A stretch of DNA of 64,000 nucleotides, taken from Halioglobus maricola. Its GTDB lineage: Bacteria > Pseudomonadota > Gammaproteobacteria > Pseudomonadales > Halieaceae. Below, piece by piece: positions 20,355-28,625 of the stretch; the first letter of the stretch is position 1; every line of letters begins with the position of its first letter. Location of the stretch: assembly GCF_009388985.1 (NCBI RefSeq), contig NZ_CP036422.1, positions 2,308,501-2,372,500 on the forward strand, in the 5' to 3' direction. Below the pieces are notes generated by a model. The model worked only from the letters and a program-made list of their open reading frames with translations, searched no databases and was not told the origin of the DNA. Both the position numbers and the translations under genes were made by a program.

Positions 20355-21587
20355 CTAGTACTTGAACTTCGCGTCGATCATCAGGCGATCGTAATCGCGG
20401 ACATCACACTTGACGCTGTCTGTGCACTTCTCGCCGTCGAAATAGGTGAAGCCCAGAATCCACTTCTCAACGATGGTGTAAGCGCCGCTGAACTTGTGGC
20501 CCTTGCCGTCGGTACCACCGCCCATGAAGTCAGAATCGGTGAGCAGGCCAAGGGTCGCATCCGCTTCCAGATCCTGGTACTGATACTGAATCTGCCAGCT
20601 GCCTTTGTTCTTGGCCTTGCCGAGCTTGGCGCCCACGATGTAACCCGTATCCTGGTCATCCGCATCCTGGTTCTGGATGACGTCACCATACAGGGCCAGC
20701 GGCATCTCCCAGACATTGAAATTGGCGTCTGCGCCCAGGCTAACGACTTCATAGTTGTACAGATAGTTGCCGGCCTCGTCAGTGGAGTTGCCGAACAGCT
20801 CATCGTCATAAAACGCCGACTGCCCTTTCACCGGGATATCAAGATAACCAGCAGCCAGAGTAACAGGGCCGAAACTCGTACCGACTTGCGCGCCCCAGAA
20901 GGCTTTATCCAAACCATCCTTACTGTCGCTTTCCAGATGAGCGTAGGAAGAATTCACGAAGAAGTGCTTGCCGTCGTAGCCAGCGAACAGACCTTCAGGC
21001 CGGAAATCGCCGTCCCAGATCAAACCGCTCTTCTGCGGCTTGAAGTATGGGTTGCTGACCTTACCGCCCGAGAGCCAGAACTCGTTGGGCTGGTAACGGA
21101 AATAGGCCTTGTCGAGGCGCACGTCCTTGGTTGAACCGCCACCACCCAGGGTCTGGTTTGTGGAAACAGGGTCGTCTCCACCGGTCGCGACGCCCAGGCC
21201 CAGAGTGATGTCTTCGGTGGTTTTGGCAACGAGCTCAGCTCGAGCACGGATCCGATGGCGTTGGCGATCGTCGCCCCCGTCGTCGATGTCCTCGTAGCGG
21301 TACCGGAAGTCGCCTTTCCAGGCGAGTTTCTCGGCCCAGCTTGTGGAGCTGTTCTGCGCCTTCAGAGACACGACGTCGGCCTGCAGAACCGCGAGGTCTT
21401 CGACCGGCACGGTAGCAGCAGATTTCAGTGCGGTGTTCTCGGCTTCCAGCGCCTCAACCCGTGCCGCCATCGCCGCAAACTGGGTCTTGAATTGCTCCCA
21501 TTCTGCCTCAGGTACGTGGGCCTGGGCAGTTACACTGACACTACCAGCCACAGCACTCAGAACTGCCGCGTTTAATAATTTCTTCAT
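20355..21587 (-). CDS. phosphate-starvation-linked outer-membrane porin
   Basis: The 410-residue product starts with a signal peptide (MKKLLNAAVLSAVAGSVSVTAQA). A short coiled-coil region rich in E/A/L (about 30-75) follows, then a beta-barrel-like series of alternating segments ending in an aromatic-closed strand (DAKFKY). A terminal Tyr/Phe is the usual beta-barrel assembly signal. I choose the ATG at 21587 over an in-frame start 5 codons upstream because it opens the signal peptide. Two Pho boxes upstream and the adjacent pst/pho genes imply a phosphate or organophosphate channel induced by phosphate limitation (analogue of PhoE/OprP). Substrate selectivity is inferred from context only. 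Confidence 0.8.
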   Translation of the reverse strand: MKKLLNAAVLSAVAGSVSVTAQAHVPEAEWEQFKTQFAAMAARVEALEAENTALKSAATVPVEDLAVLQADVVSLKAQNSSTSWAEKLAWKGDFRYRYEDIDDGGDDRQRHRIRARAELVAKTTEDITLGLGVATGGDDPVSTNQTLGGGGSTKDVRLDKAYFRYQPNEFWLSGGKVSNPYFKPQKSGLIWDGDFRPEGLFAGYDGKHFFVNSSYAHLESDSKDGLDKAFWGAQVGTSFGPVTLAAGYLDIPVKGQSAFYDDELFGNSTDEAGNYLYNYEVVSLGADANFNVWEMPLALYGDVIQNQDADDQDTGYIVGAKLGKAKNKGSWQIQYQYQDLEADATLGLLTDSDFMGGGTDGKGHKFSGAYTIVEKWILGFTYFDGEKCTDSVKCDVRDYDRLMIDAKFKY

Positions 21588-21656
21588 AATCCAAAGCCTC
21601 AATAATGACCGTTTTTGGGTCGTTCTTGCGTATTTGGCGCAGAATACGAACTTTTT

Positions 21657-21674
21657 GTGACAGTTGTGTTACAG
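21657..21674 (-). promoter_or_regulatory. Pho box proximal to the porin gene
   Basis: On the minus strand CTGTAAC-ACAA-CTGTCAC: two direct heptamers with a 4-nt spacer, close to the PhoB consensus CTGTCAT-N4-CTGTCA(C/T). It lies about 70 nt before the porin start, a sensible place for an activator site replacing the -35. Confidence 0.85.
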
Positions 21675-21728
21675 AGAGTAGGAAAATAAGAATAGAAAAA
21701 GGGACTATTACCACCGGGAAACGGCACT

Positions 21729-21746
21729 GTGACCGCTATGTTACAG
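21729..21746 (-). promoter_or_regulatory. Pho box distal to the porin gene
   Basis: CTGTAAC-ATAG-CGGTCAC on the minus strand, a second PhoB-type direct repeat 72 nt upstream of the proximal box. The repeated use of CTGTAAC as the first heptamer supports a genuine, lineage-specific variant of the consensus. Confidence 0.72.
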
Positions 21747-21824
21747 CGAGAGGGAGCCTCAGTAGATATCGCCCACGGACGGGGCGGGAAGGAATAGGTA
21801 CGCGCGCAGCACGTACCTCAGTGC

Positions 21825-22538
21825 TTACAGATAACGGTCCTGGATTTCCTTGATGCTCAGGTGACGTACATCCGAGCCCTTCACAAGAAATACCACCTCT
21901 TCGCAGAGGTTCACCGCGTGGTCCCCTATTCTCTCGAATGCACGCGCGCACCAGTTGATACGCAGCAGCGTCTTGACCGAGGCAGGCTGCTCCATCATAT
22001 GGGTGATCGAAAGGCGGGTAATACTGTCGAATTCGCGATCTATATCCGGATCCTTGGCGGCAGCCACGATCGCAGCTTCAACATCGAGCCGAGCGAAAGC
22101 ATCCAGCGCGCCTTGCAATAAATCTATAGCACTCTTGCCCAGGTGCTTGGGGTCCTCGCGAAACTGCACGCTATCGCGCCCTGAGGCAATGGTTTCGGCC
22201 AGGCGACCAATTTTTTCAGCCTCGTCGCCAATCCGCTCCAGATCCGCGGCCATGCGAATCACGCCGACGATCATCCGCAGGTCGCTCGCAGCGGGCTGAC
22301 GCAACGCCAGCAAGTCTGTGCACTTGGCATTAATCGACACTTCCAGATCATTGACCTTGTAGTCAGAGGTGGCTACCTTCTCTGCGAGAGTCAAATCCCC
22401 CTTGGTCAGAGCCTTGAGTGCATTGCGGCACTGTTTTTCTACCAGCCCCCCCATCTTCAGGACATCTGCCCTCAGCGCATCGAGCTCCTCGTTATAGCGA
22501 TGTGAAATATGCTGATCGAGATTCAACTTGTCATCCAC
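21825..22538 (-). CDS. phoU: phosphate signalling regulator PhoU (pst operon copy)
   Basis: A 237-residue all-helical protein with the two PhoU three-helix repeats. The conserved metal-binding and helix motifs (RQPAASDLRMIVGVIRMAADLERIGDEAEK and the second-repeat RAFERIGDHAVNLCEEVVFLVKG) are present. PhoU couples the Pst transporter to PhoR so that PhoB is silent when phosphate is plentiful. It follows pstB after an 18-nt gap, as in classical pstSCAB-phoU operons. A second, clearly related PhoU is encoded at 27888-28607, so this copy may act mainly on the transporter. Confidence 0.94.
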   Translation of the reverse strand: MDDKLNLDQHISHRYNEELDALRADVLKMGGLVEKQCRNALKALTKGDLTLAEKVATSDYKVNDLEVSINAKCTDLLALRQPAASDLRMIVGVIRMAADLERIGDEAEKIGRLAETIASGRDSVQFREDPKHLGKSAIDLLQGALDAFARLDVEAAIVAAAKDPDIDREFDSITRLSITHMMEQPASVKTLLRINWCARAFERIGDHAVNLCEEVVFLVKGSDVRHLSIKEIQDRYL

Positions 22539-22556
22539 GGCGAGCGCCCCCAGGTA

Positions 22557-23447
22557 TCAGCCGAAGCGGCCGGTAATATAGTTTTCAGTAAGCTCATGCT
22601 TGGGCATTGTGAACACATCTTTGGTGTCCCCTACTTCGATCAACTTGCCGAGATGGAAGTATGCCGTGCGGTCAGAGACCCTCGCTGCCTGCTGCATCGA
22701 GTGCGTCACAATGGCGATGGTATACCTTGCCTTAAGCTCATCGATAAGCTCTTCAATACGTGCTGTGGCAATCGGGTCCAGTGCAGAACAGGGTTCGTCC
22801 ATCAGAATCACCTCCGGGCTTACCGCTATTGCGCGCGCGATACACAGGCGCTGCTGCTGACCGCCTGAGAGACCTGTTCCGGGCTTATCCAGGACATCCT
22901 TAACCTCGGACCAGAGGCTCGCACGTTTGAGGCTCTTCTCCACGATCTCATCCAATTCAGCTTTGCTATGCGCCAGGCCGTGGATACGAGGCCCGTAGGC
23001 AACGTTTTCATAGATAGACTTGGGGAAGGGGTTGGGTTTCTGAAACACCATGCCAACCCGAGCCCGCAGTAAAACAGTATCCTGGCCCGCGGCATAAATA
23101 TTGCCGCCATCAAGCTTGAAATCGCCCTCTACACGGCAAATCGGAATGATGTCGTTCATCCGGTTAAGCGTGCGCAAGAAAGTGGATTTGCCGCAGCCTG
23201 AAGGGCCAATCATGGCGACCACTTCGTTCTCTGCTATGTCCAGCGATACGTCCAGAATCGCTTGCTTGTCGCCGTAATAGACATTGACGTTGCGAGCAGA
23301 CATCTTGGCGTTGTCCACGAAAGGCGTGCCCACCGTCTCGTAACCAGACACATCGCTGTGCTGATGTATATCCAGCCCCGGCGCATCGGCGCCCTCTTTC
23401 ACTTCTCTGGCTACGGGAATTGCAGTCATTTTGTCAGACCCTTCCAT
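22557..23447 (-). CDS. pstB: phosphate ABC transporter ATP-binding protein
   Basis: The ATPase of the high-affinity phosphate importer. Walker [10 protein letters not shown] is at 81-89, the Q-loop is near [15 protein letters not shown], the ABC signature is [14 protein letters not shown], Walker B is [13 protein letters not shown], and the switch histidine is in IVTHSMQQA. The N-terminal roughly 45 residues precede the ABC domain and are longer than in E. coli PstB (257 aa); the Met at residue 7 is an alternative start. It sits between pstA and phoU in the usual order. Confidence 0.96.
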   Translation of the reverse strand: MEGSDKMTAIPVAREVKEGADAPGLDIHQHSDVSGYETVGTPFVDNAKMSARNVNVYYGDKQAILDVSLDIAENEVVAMIGPSGCGKSTFLRTLNRMNDIIPICRVEGDFKLDGGNIYAAGQDTVLLRARVGMVFQKPNPFPKSIYENVAYGPRIHGLAHSKAELDEIVEKSLKRASLWSEVKDVLDKPGTGLSGGQQQRLCIARAIAVSPEVILMDEPCSALDPIATARIEELIDELKARYTIAIVTHSMQQAARVSDRTAYFHLGKLIEVGDTKDVFTMPKHELTENYITGRFG

Positions 23448-23462
23448 CTTAAATTCGTGTCT

Positions 23463-24749
23463 CTATTTGAGTTCGAAGCGCTTGCGCAAATATATCGCGA
23501 ACGCATTCATAACAATAAGAAAGCCCATCAACACCATGATCGCCGCAGATGTCTTTTCGGTGAACCCGCGCTCGGGGCTGTCAGCCCACAGGAAGACCTG
23601 CACAGGTAATACGGTGGACGGGTCGGTTACCCCACCCGGGACGTCCATAATGAACGCAACCATACCGATCATAAGTAGTGGAGCAGATTCACCCAGCGCC
23701 TGAGCCATCCCAATAATCGAGCCAGTCAGAATGCCTGGCATGGCCACCGGCAGCACATGGTGAAATACCGTTTGCAGCTTTGACGCGCCTACTCCCATTG
23801 CCGCCTCACGTATCGAGGGGGACACTGCCTGTATAGCTGCGCGAGAGGTAATAATGATCGTCGGCAAGGTCATCAGCGAGAGCACAATACCACCGACCAG
23901 CGGGGCGGATCTGGGCAGTTCGAAAAAATTGATAAACACCGCGAGGCCGAGTAATCCGAAGACAATAGAGGGCACCGCAGCCAGGTTATTGATGTTGATC
24001 TCAATCAGGTCGGTAATGCGATTACGCGGTGCAAATTCTTCCAGATAGACCGCGGCAAATACCCCGATCGGAAACGCCAACAAAAAAGTGACTATCAACG
24101 TGAAAAACGAACCGTGCAAGGCGGCGCGAATACCCGCCAGTTCCGGCTCGCGCGAATCACCCTCGGTAAAGAACATCCAGTTGAAACGGGTCTCGGTCCG
24201 GTCGTCTTGTTGCAGGCTATCGAGCCAGTCCATATGGAGGTCCTTGACCCGGCGCTCTTCCTCTGGAACATCCCGCGTGACCTGCCCCTTCAGGTAACTG
24301 GCTGCCTGTGAATGGGCCAGCAACCATACTTCCCGGCTTTCTCCCAGCAGGGATGGTTCGGCCATCACCATATCCTGCAACTGGTATTCAGCCCCCAGGC
24401 TAAGCAAGCGATAGAGCTGGCGTTTTTCCTTGCGCCCGCTCACTTCCGGAAACAATTCACGCATGGATTTCTTGGCAAGCCCGGCATAGTCGCCTGCCCT
24501 CAGCTCTTGTGCAGTGGAGCTACTGCTGACATCAATGACCTCAGCGTCGAAATGCACTGGCACCAGCAGATACTTCTGGGTAAAAGCAGGCGTTCCCTTA
24601 CTCACGATATCGAACAAGAGAATAAACAGAAATACGAAACCCAACATCACCGCCAGGCGCCCATACCACTGAAAGCGTTTCTCTTTCGCGTAGCGTTTCT
24701 TCAGCGACGCTTCGATAAGCTCTGTGTTCTTGAAGCTTCCCTTACTCAT
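23463..24749 (-). CDS. pstA: phosphate ABC transporter permease PstA
   Basis: The inner-membrane permease with six C-terminal membrane helices and the EAA-type ATPase-contact loop (SIREAAMGVGASKLQTVFHHVLP). I use the ATG at 24749, which overlaps the pstC stop (ATGAGTAA), giving 428 residues. That is far longer than the roughly 296 aa of E. coli PstA because a soluble segment of about 170 residues follows the first membrane helix. Long Pst permeases of this kind are known in pseudomonads and marine gammaproteobacteria; the role of the periplasmic insert is unknown. Confidence 0.94.
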   Translation of the reverse strand: MSKGSFKNTELIEASLKKRYAKEKRFQWYGRLAVMLGFVFLFILLFDIVSKGTPAFTQKYLLVPVHFDAEVIDVSSSSTAQELRAGDYAGLAKKSMRELFPEVSGRKEKRQLYRLLSLGAEYQLQDMVMAEPSLLGESREVWLLAHSQAASYLKGQVTRDVPEEERRVKDLHMDWLDSLQQDDRTETRFNWMFFTEGDSREPELAGIRAALHGSFFTLIVTFLLAFPIGVFAAVYLEEFAPRNRITDLIEININNLAAVPSIVFGLLGLAVFINFFELPRSAPLVGGIVLSLMTLPTIIITSRAAIQAVSPSIREAAMGVGASKLQTVFHHVLPVAMPGILTGSIIGMAQALGESAPLLMIGMVAFIMDVPGGVTDPSTVLPVQVFLWADSPERGFTEKTSAAIMVLMGFLIVMNAFAIYLRKRFELK

Positions 24750-26130
24750 ATTGCTCTCTATAGCGGCGCACAACATAGAGCGCGACGACGTTTAACAAAA
24801 GGGTTACAAAAAACAGCACGAGACCAAGTGCAAAAGCTGCCAGCGTCTTCGGGCTATCAAACTCCTGATCTCCTACCAGTAGCGTTACGATCTGTACCGT
24901 AATCGTCGTCACCGCTTCCAGAGGATTTATCGTAAGTTTGGCCGACAAACCCGCCGCCATCACCACGATCATTGTTTCACCAATAGCACGGGACACCGCC
25001 AACAGAATTCCGCCGACTATACCGGGTAGCGCGGCTGGCAAAAGCACTTTGCGAATCGTTTCGTTCATGGTCGCACCCATACCCAGCGATGCTTCTCGCA
25101 TGCTGTCCGGAACGGCATTGATAATGTCGTCAGACAAGGACATGACGAAAGGAATAATCATAATTCCCATCACCAGACCAGCGGCGAGCGCGCTCTCAGA
25201 CGCGACCGTAAGCCCCAGGCTCTCGCCGAAGTTACGAATGAAAGGAGCCACGGTGAGCGCGGCAAAAAAGCCGTATACCACGGTGGGTACACCCGCGAGG
25301 ATTTCAAGAACCGGCTTGGTAACTGCACGAAATCGACGACTCGCGTACTCTGAAAGGTAGATCGCCGACATCAGGCCCACGGGGACCGCAATCACCATTG
25401 CGACTGCCGATATCAACAGCGTACCTACCAGCAACGGCACGAAACCGAAGGATCCTGAAGCGCCCACTTGATCGAGGCGGATGGCCATCTGCGGGCTCCA
25501 CTGCAACCCGAAGAGGAAGTCCTGTACCGGGATTGTCTGGAAAAATCGGACGGCTTCGAAAAGCACGGACAGAACAATACCCAGCGTCGTCAACACCGCT
25601 ATGGAAGAGCATGCGAACAATATCCATGTGAAGATGGATTCTACCGAATTCCGCGCGCGCAACACCGGGGTGATGCGAATAACCGTGAGTGCTCCGCCGA
25701 GAATAGCCACTACACTCACCAACAGTAGCTTCAGATTGCCGCTCTGGCTAACCAATGCGCTGTATTGCTCAGCTCCCGCGACCTGGGCCGGATCCAATAA
25801 GCTGGCATCGCCACCACTGATGGCAAAACTCACCAACTGGTTGTAGTAGAGCCCTATTTCGCTGTCGCTCAAACGGAGAATTTCAACGGGGAACTCGGAG
25901 ACCACTATCCCGCGGATGACTGACCCTTCCACCCCGACCCAGGTCACCAGAACCAGCAGCGCAGGGAGGCCTGCCCACAGGGCGGTCATATAACCGTAGT
26001 GCTTGGGGAGAGAGTGAAGCACCTGCATGCCACCGGCAGCGCTGGCAACCATACGAGAACGCTGGCGGCCGACGAAAAAACTGACAAGGCAGAGTGCTAG
26101 CAGGGTGAGAAAAACAGTAGATGTCTGCAT
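24742..26130 (-). CDS. pstC: phosphate ABC transporter permease PstC
   Basis: A 462-residue permease partner of PstA, also longer than E. coli PstC (319 aa), with additional membrane and periplasmic sequence in the first 200 residues. The transport core has the EAA loop (DSMREASLGMGATMNETIRKVLLP) and conserved helices near GILLAVSRAIGETMIVVMAAG. It starts after the pstS terminator, so part of its transcription must read through that hairpin. The pstA start lies within its last codons. Confidence 0.94.
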   Translation of the reverse strand: MQTSTVFLTLLALCLVSFFVGRQRSRMVASAAGGMQVLHSLPKHYGYMTALWAGLPALLVLVTWVGVEGSVIRGIVVSEFPVEILRLSDSEIGLYYNQLVSFAISGGDASLLDPAQVAGAEQYSALVSQSGNLKLLLVSVVAILGGALTVIRITPVLRARNSVESIFTWILFACSSIAVLTTLGIVLSVLFEAVRFFQTIPVQDFLFGLQWSPQMAIRLDQVGASGSFGFVPLLVGTLLISAVAMVIAVPVGLMSAIYLSEYASRRFRAVTKPVLEILAGVPTVVYGFFAALTVAPFIRNFGESLGLTVASESALAAGLVMGIMIIPFVMSLSDDIINAVPDSMREASLGMGATMNETIRKVLLPAALPGIVGGILLAVSRAIGETMIVVMAAGLSAKLTINPLEAVTTITVQIVTLLVGDQEFDSPKTLAAFALGLVLFFVTLLLNVVALYVVRRYREQYE

Positions 26131-26151
26131 TACGGGCCCGTAAAAAATAAG

Positions 26152-26175
26152 ATGCGCCGCTTAAAAGCGGCGCAT
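26152..26175 (-). terminator. terminator/attenuator between pstS and pstC
   Basis: A 10-bp perfect stem (atgcgccgct / agcggcgcat) with a 4-nt loop lies 32 nt past the pstS stop. On the minus strand it is followed by cttatttttt. Partial termination here would make far more binding protein than permease, a usual need of ABC importers. Confidence 0.87.
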
Positions 26176-26206
26176 GAGTTTACAGCATTATTGGCGGAAA
26201 CCCTCG

Positions 26207-27349
26207 TTACATTTCGAGGAGTTTGAGCTCCGCCACGTCCTTCTGCACCTGCTCCAGCTCTTCATCACCTAGCGGGATGAGGCCTCGCTCCGGAAGGTAA
26301 CCGTCTTCGCCCATTGCCTTGTTGGAGGCGAACTCAGCGGCATATTCCTGAATGCCGGGGATCTTGCCAACGTGGGCCGCCTTCACATAGAAATACAATG
26401 GGCGAGAGACCGGGTAGTCGCCATCGGCAATGGTGTCGAACGAGGGTGTTACACCGTCCACGACTGAGCCCTGGACCTTGTCACCGTTCTCTTCGAGGAA
26501 ACTAAAACCAAAGATACCCAGTGCGCTGGGATTAGCTTCGAGCTTCTGCACGATCAGGTTGTCATTTTCACCAGCTTCGATATACGCGCCGTCTTCGCGC
26601 ACAGCGTAAGCAACTGTCTTGAAGATGTCTTTACCACTGGGCGCCTTGCCCTTTTTCTCGACGTAAGCATCATAAACGCCAGCGGGAATACCCAGAGACG
26701 CAATGGCTGCCTTGAGTGCTCCTGCGTCGCCTGAACTAATGCCGCGCAGTTCTTTCAGTGCTGCGATAGCCTGAGCGCCGCCGCCCAGAGCGAGCTCAGC
26801 AAACGCATCGCGAGTACCGGAGGTCGGTGGAGGGCCCAGCACCTCGATATTCACAGCAGGCAGCGCAGGATTCACGTCTTTCCAGGTCTTGTAGGGGTTA
26901 GGAATCAGCTTGCCGTCAGCGCCGGGAACATCCTTGGCCAGCGCCAGATAGAGGTCCTTCAGGCTGAGCTCCATCATCTGCGCCTTGCGACTATTGGCGA
27001 TGGCGATACCGTCATAACCCACCAGCACTTCAAGAATGTCGGTTACGCCGTTGTTCTGGCAATCATCGTACTCGCTTTTCTTGATCCGGCGAGACGCATT
27101 GGTGATGTCAGGTGTGTTGGAGCCAACGCCTTTGCAGAACAGCTTGAGCCCGCCGCCGGAACCGGTCGATTCGATTTTAGGCGTCTTGAAGTCGGTTGAC
27201 CGACCAAAACGCTCGGCCACTACAGTGGCGAAGGGATACACCGTGGAAGAACCCACGATGCTGACATTGTCACGACCTTGCGCCTGCACATTTGAAACTG
27301 AGGCAATGGTCATTGCTGCTGTGACTACCGCTAAAATTTGCTTCTTCAC
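26207..27349 (-). CDS. pstS: periplasmic phosphate-binding protein
   Basis: A 380-residue PstS with a clear signal peptide (MKKQILAVVTAAMTIASVSNVQA). The phosphate-binding loops are typical: IVGSSTVYPFA near 31-41, ESTGSGGG near 60-67, DITNASRRIK near 80-90, and a later PPTSGTRDAFAEL. It delivers phosphate to PstCAB. A Pho box 77 nt upstream of the start and a terminator directly after it make pstS the most highly expressed gene of the locus under phosphate limitation. The form is nearer to the large marine/cyanobacterial type than to E. coli PstS. Confidence 0.95.
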   Translation of the reverse strand: MKKQILAVVTAAMTIASVSNVQAQGRDNVSIVGSSTVYPFATVVAERFGRSTDFKTPKIESTGSGGGLKLFCKGVGSNTPDITNASRRIKKSEYDDCQNNGVTDILEVLVGYDGIAIANSRKAQMMELSLKDLYLALAKDVPGADGKLIPNPYKTWKDVNPALPAVNIEVLGPPPTSGTRDAFAELALGGGAQAIAALKELRGISSGDAGALKAAIASLGIPAGVYDAYVEKKGKAPSGKDIFKTVAYAVREDGAYIEAGENDNLIVQKLEANPSALGIFGFSFLEENGDKVQGSVVDGVTPSFDTIADGDYPVSRPLYFYVKAAHVGKIPGIQEYAAEFASNKAMGEDGYLPERGLIPLGDEELEQVQKDVAELKLLEM

Positions 27350-27425
27350 TTGCTTAGAACTCCCTGAGGCTTGGATACCTGGCTCGAGTAGAACTCCAGA
27401 TTTGGGAGCAGTCTATGGCGGAAAT

Positions 27426-27443
27426 GTTACGGGAATATTACAG
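27426..27443 (-). promoter_or_regulatory. Pho box of pstS
   Basis: CTGTAAT-ATTC-CCGTAAC on the minus strand: two heptamers with 4-nt spacing that resemble the other Pho boxes in this locus, 77 nt before the pstS start. Confidence 0.78.
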
Positions 27444-27507
27444 TGGTAAGCTATTGTTTTATATCGACTTATAATGAATGCCAGGCTGAAGGGAGGGCAC
27501 TAATGCG

Positions 27508-27891
27508 TCATTCATCCATGCTTTTATGGGCCAGTGCGTGCGCATTCTCCTCCCAGTTCTGACCATCAAAATCGACAATGCTCAACTCCGGGGGCAATTC
27601 ATCGAGGCAGTTGACATTAATGTCGATGCCATCAGGATTGGAGCGAGGCGTATAGAAAGGTTTTACCCCACAGATTTTGCAGAAGGTGTGCCTGGCCACG
27701 CCGGTGTTGAAAGTGTAGGTGGTGATCGCCTCCTCACCCGCGAGTAGCTGGAACCTGGACAGCGGCACTATCAGGTGCAGAAAACCAGCTTTGCGGCAGA
27801 TCGAGCAGTTGCAACGCTCGACTTCTACGCTCTCAGGCGCTTCCACCTGAAAACGCACCGCCTGGCAATGGCAACTGCCTCGATATATCAA
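27508..27891 (-). CDS. GFA-family (glutathione-dependent formaldehyde-activating fold) protein
   Basis: A 127-residue member of the Mss4-like GFA family. Zinc-type cysteines are seen in GSCHCQAVRF (Cys7, Cys9), CNCSICRKAG (around 28-33) and FCKICGVKPFY (around 71-74). Family members are named for spontaneous S-hydroxymethylglutathione formation, but most have no proven function. Its start overlaps the phoU2 stop by 4 nt (ATGA), so it is the last gene of the phoB-phoR-phoU2 transcript. Why a GFA protein is in a Pho operon is not apparent. Confidence 0.87.
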   Translation of the reverse strand: MIYRGSCHCQAVRFQVEAPESVEVERCNCSICRKAGFLHLIVPLSRFQLLAGEEAITTYTFNTGVARHTFCKICGVKPFYTPRSNPDGIDINVNCLDELPPELSIVDFDGQNWEENAHALAHKSMDE

Positions 27892-28607
27892 ATGTCACCG
27901 ACCTGTTCTATAAAGTCCTCAAGGCTACGGTGTCGTACATCCTGGCCGCGCACCAGGTAAACGATATGCTCGGCAATATTCGCAGCGTGATCGCCGATTC
28001 TCTCCAAGCTACGAAGCGCCCACATTTCGTTGAGGATGGCGCCAATATCTCGTGGATCTTCCATCATGAAGGTCACCAGGCTACGCATTGCACTGTCGTA
28101 TTCCTTGTCGACTTTGCTGTCTTCTTTCACAACCTCCACTGCCAGTTCGAGGTCCAGACGAGCGAAAGCATCCAGCGATTTTCGCAGCATGGCACCCACA
28201 TGGCTGCCAATATGCCGGATCTCAACATAGTTGGTCGGGGAGACATTTTCCTCAGCGAGTCGAATCGCCTGACGAGCAATCTTGGCCGCTTCGTCACCAA
28301 TACGCTCAATATCGGTATTGACCTTCATCACCGCCACGACAAGCCGTAGATCACTGGCGGCGGGTTGGCGCCGAGCCAGGATGGTGGCGCATTCATCATC
28401 AATGGCGAGTTCCATCTGATTGACCTCATGGTCACGGTTAACGATAGACTCAGCTTCACCGGTGTCACGCGCAACCAAAGCCTCTACCGCCTCGCTCAAC
28501 TGCTGCTCAACCTTCCCACCCATTTCCAGCAGATGGTTCTTGATAGCCTCAAGCTCGGTGTTGAATTTCTCTGATATGTGCTGTTTGTAATCGTCCTGCT
28601 TCAGCAT
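27888..28607 (-). CDS. phoU: second PhoU-family regulator (phoR-linked copy)
   Basis: A 239-residue PhoU with both helical repeats (RQPAASDLRLVVAVMKVNTDIERIGDEAAK; RSLERIGDHAANIAEHIVYLVRG). It is collinear with the 237-residue PhoU at 21825-22538 and identical over many motif positions, but clearly diverged elsewhere. It directly follows phoR (18-nt gap), so it may act on the PhoR kinase while the other copy attends the Pst transporter. That division of labour is inference. Both could also bind a common partner. Confidence 0.92.
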   Translation of the reverse strand: MLKQDDYKQHISEKFNTELEAIKNHLLEMGGKVEQQLSEAVEALVARDTGEAESIVNRDHEVNQMELAIDDECATILARRQPAASDLRLVVAVMKVNTDIERIGDEAAKIARQAIRLAEENVSPTNYVEIRHIGSHVGAMLRKSLDAFARLDLELAVEVVKEDSKVDKEYDSAMRSLVTFMMEDPRDIGAILNEMWALRSLERIGDHAANIAEHIVYLVRGQDVRHRSLEDFIEQVGDI

Positions 28608-28625
28608 GTCCTGTTCCTCAGGGTT

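Noticed and set aside
21796..21818. Hairpin (aggtacg / cgtacct) after phoU1 considered as a terminator
   Set aside because: Only 7 bp with a 9-nt loop and no T run on the minus strand; insufficient for a terminator call.
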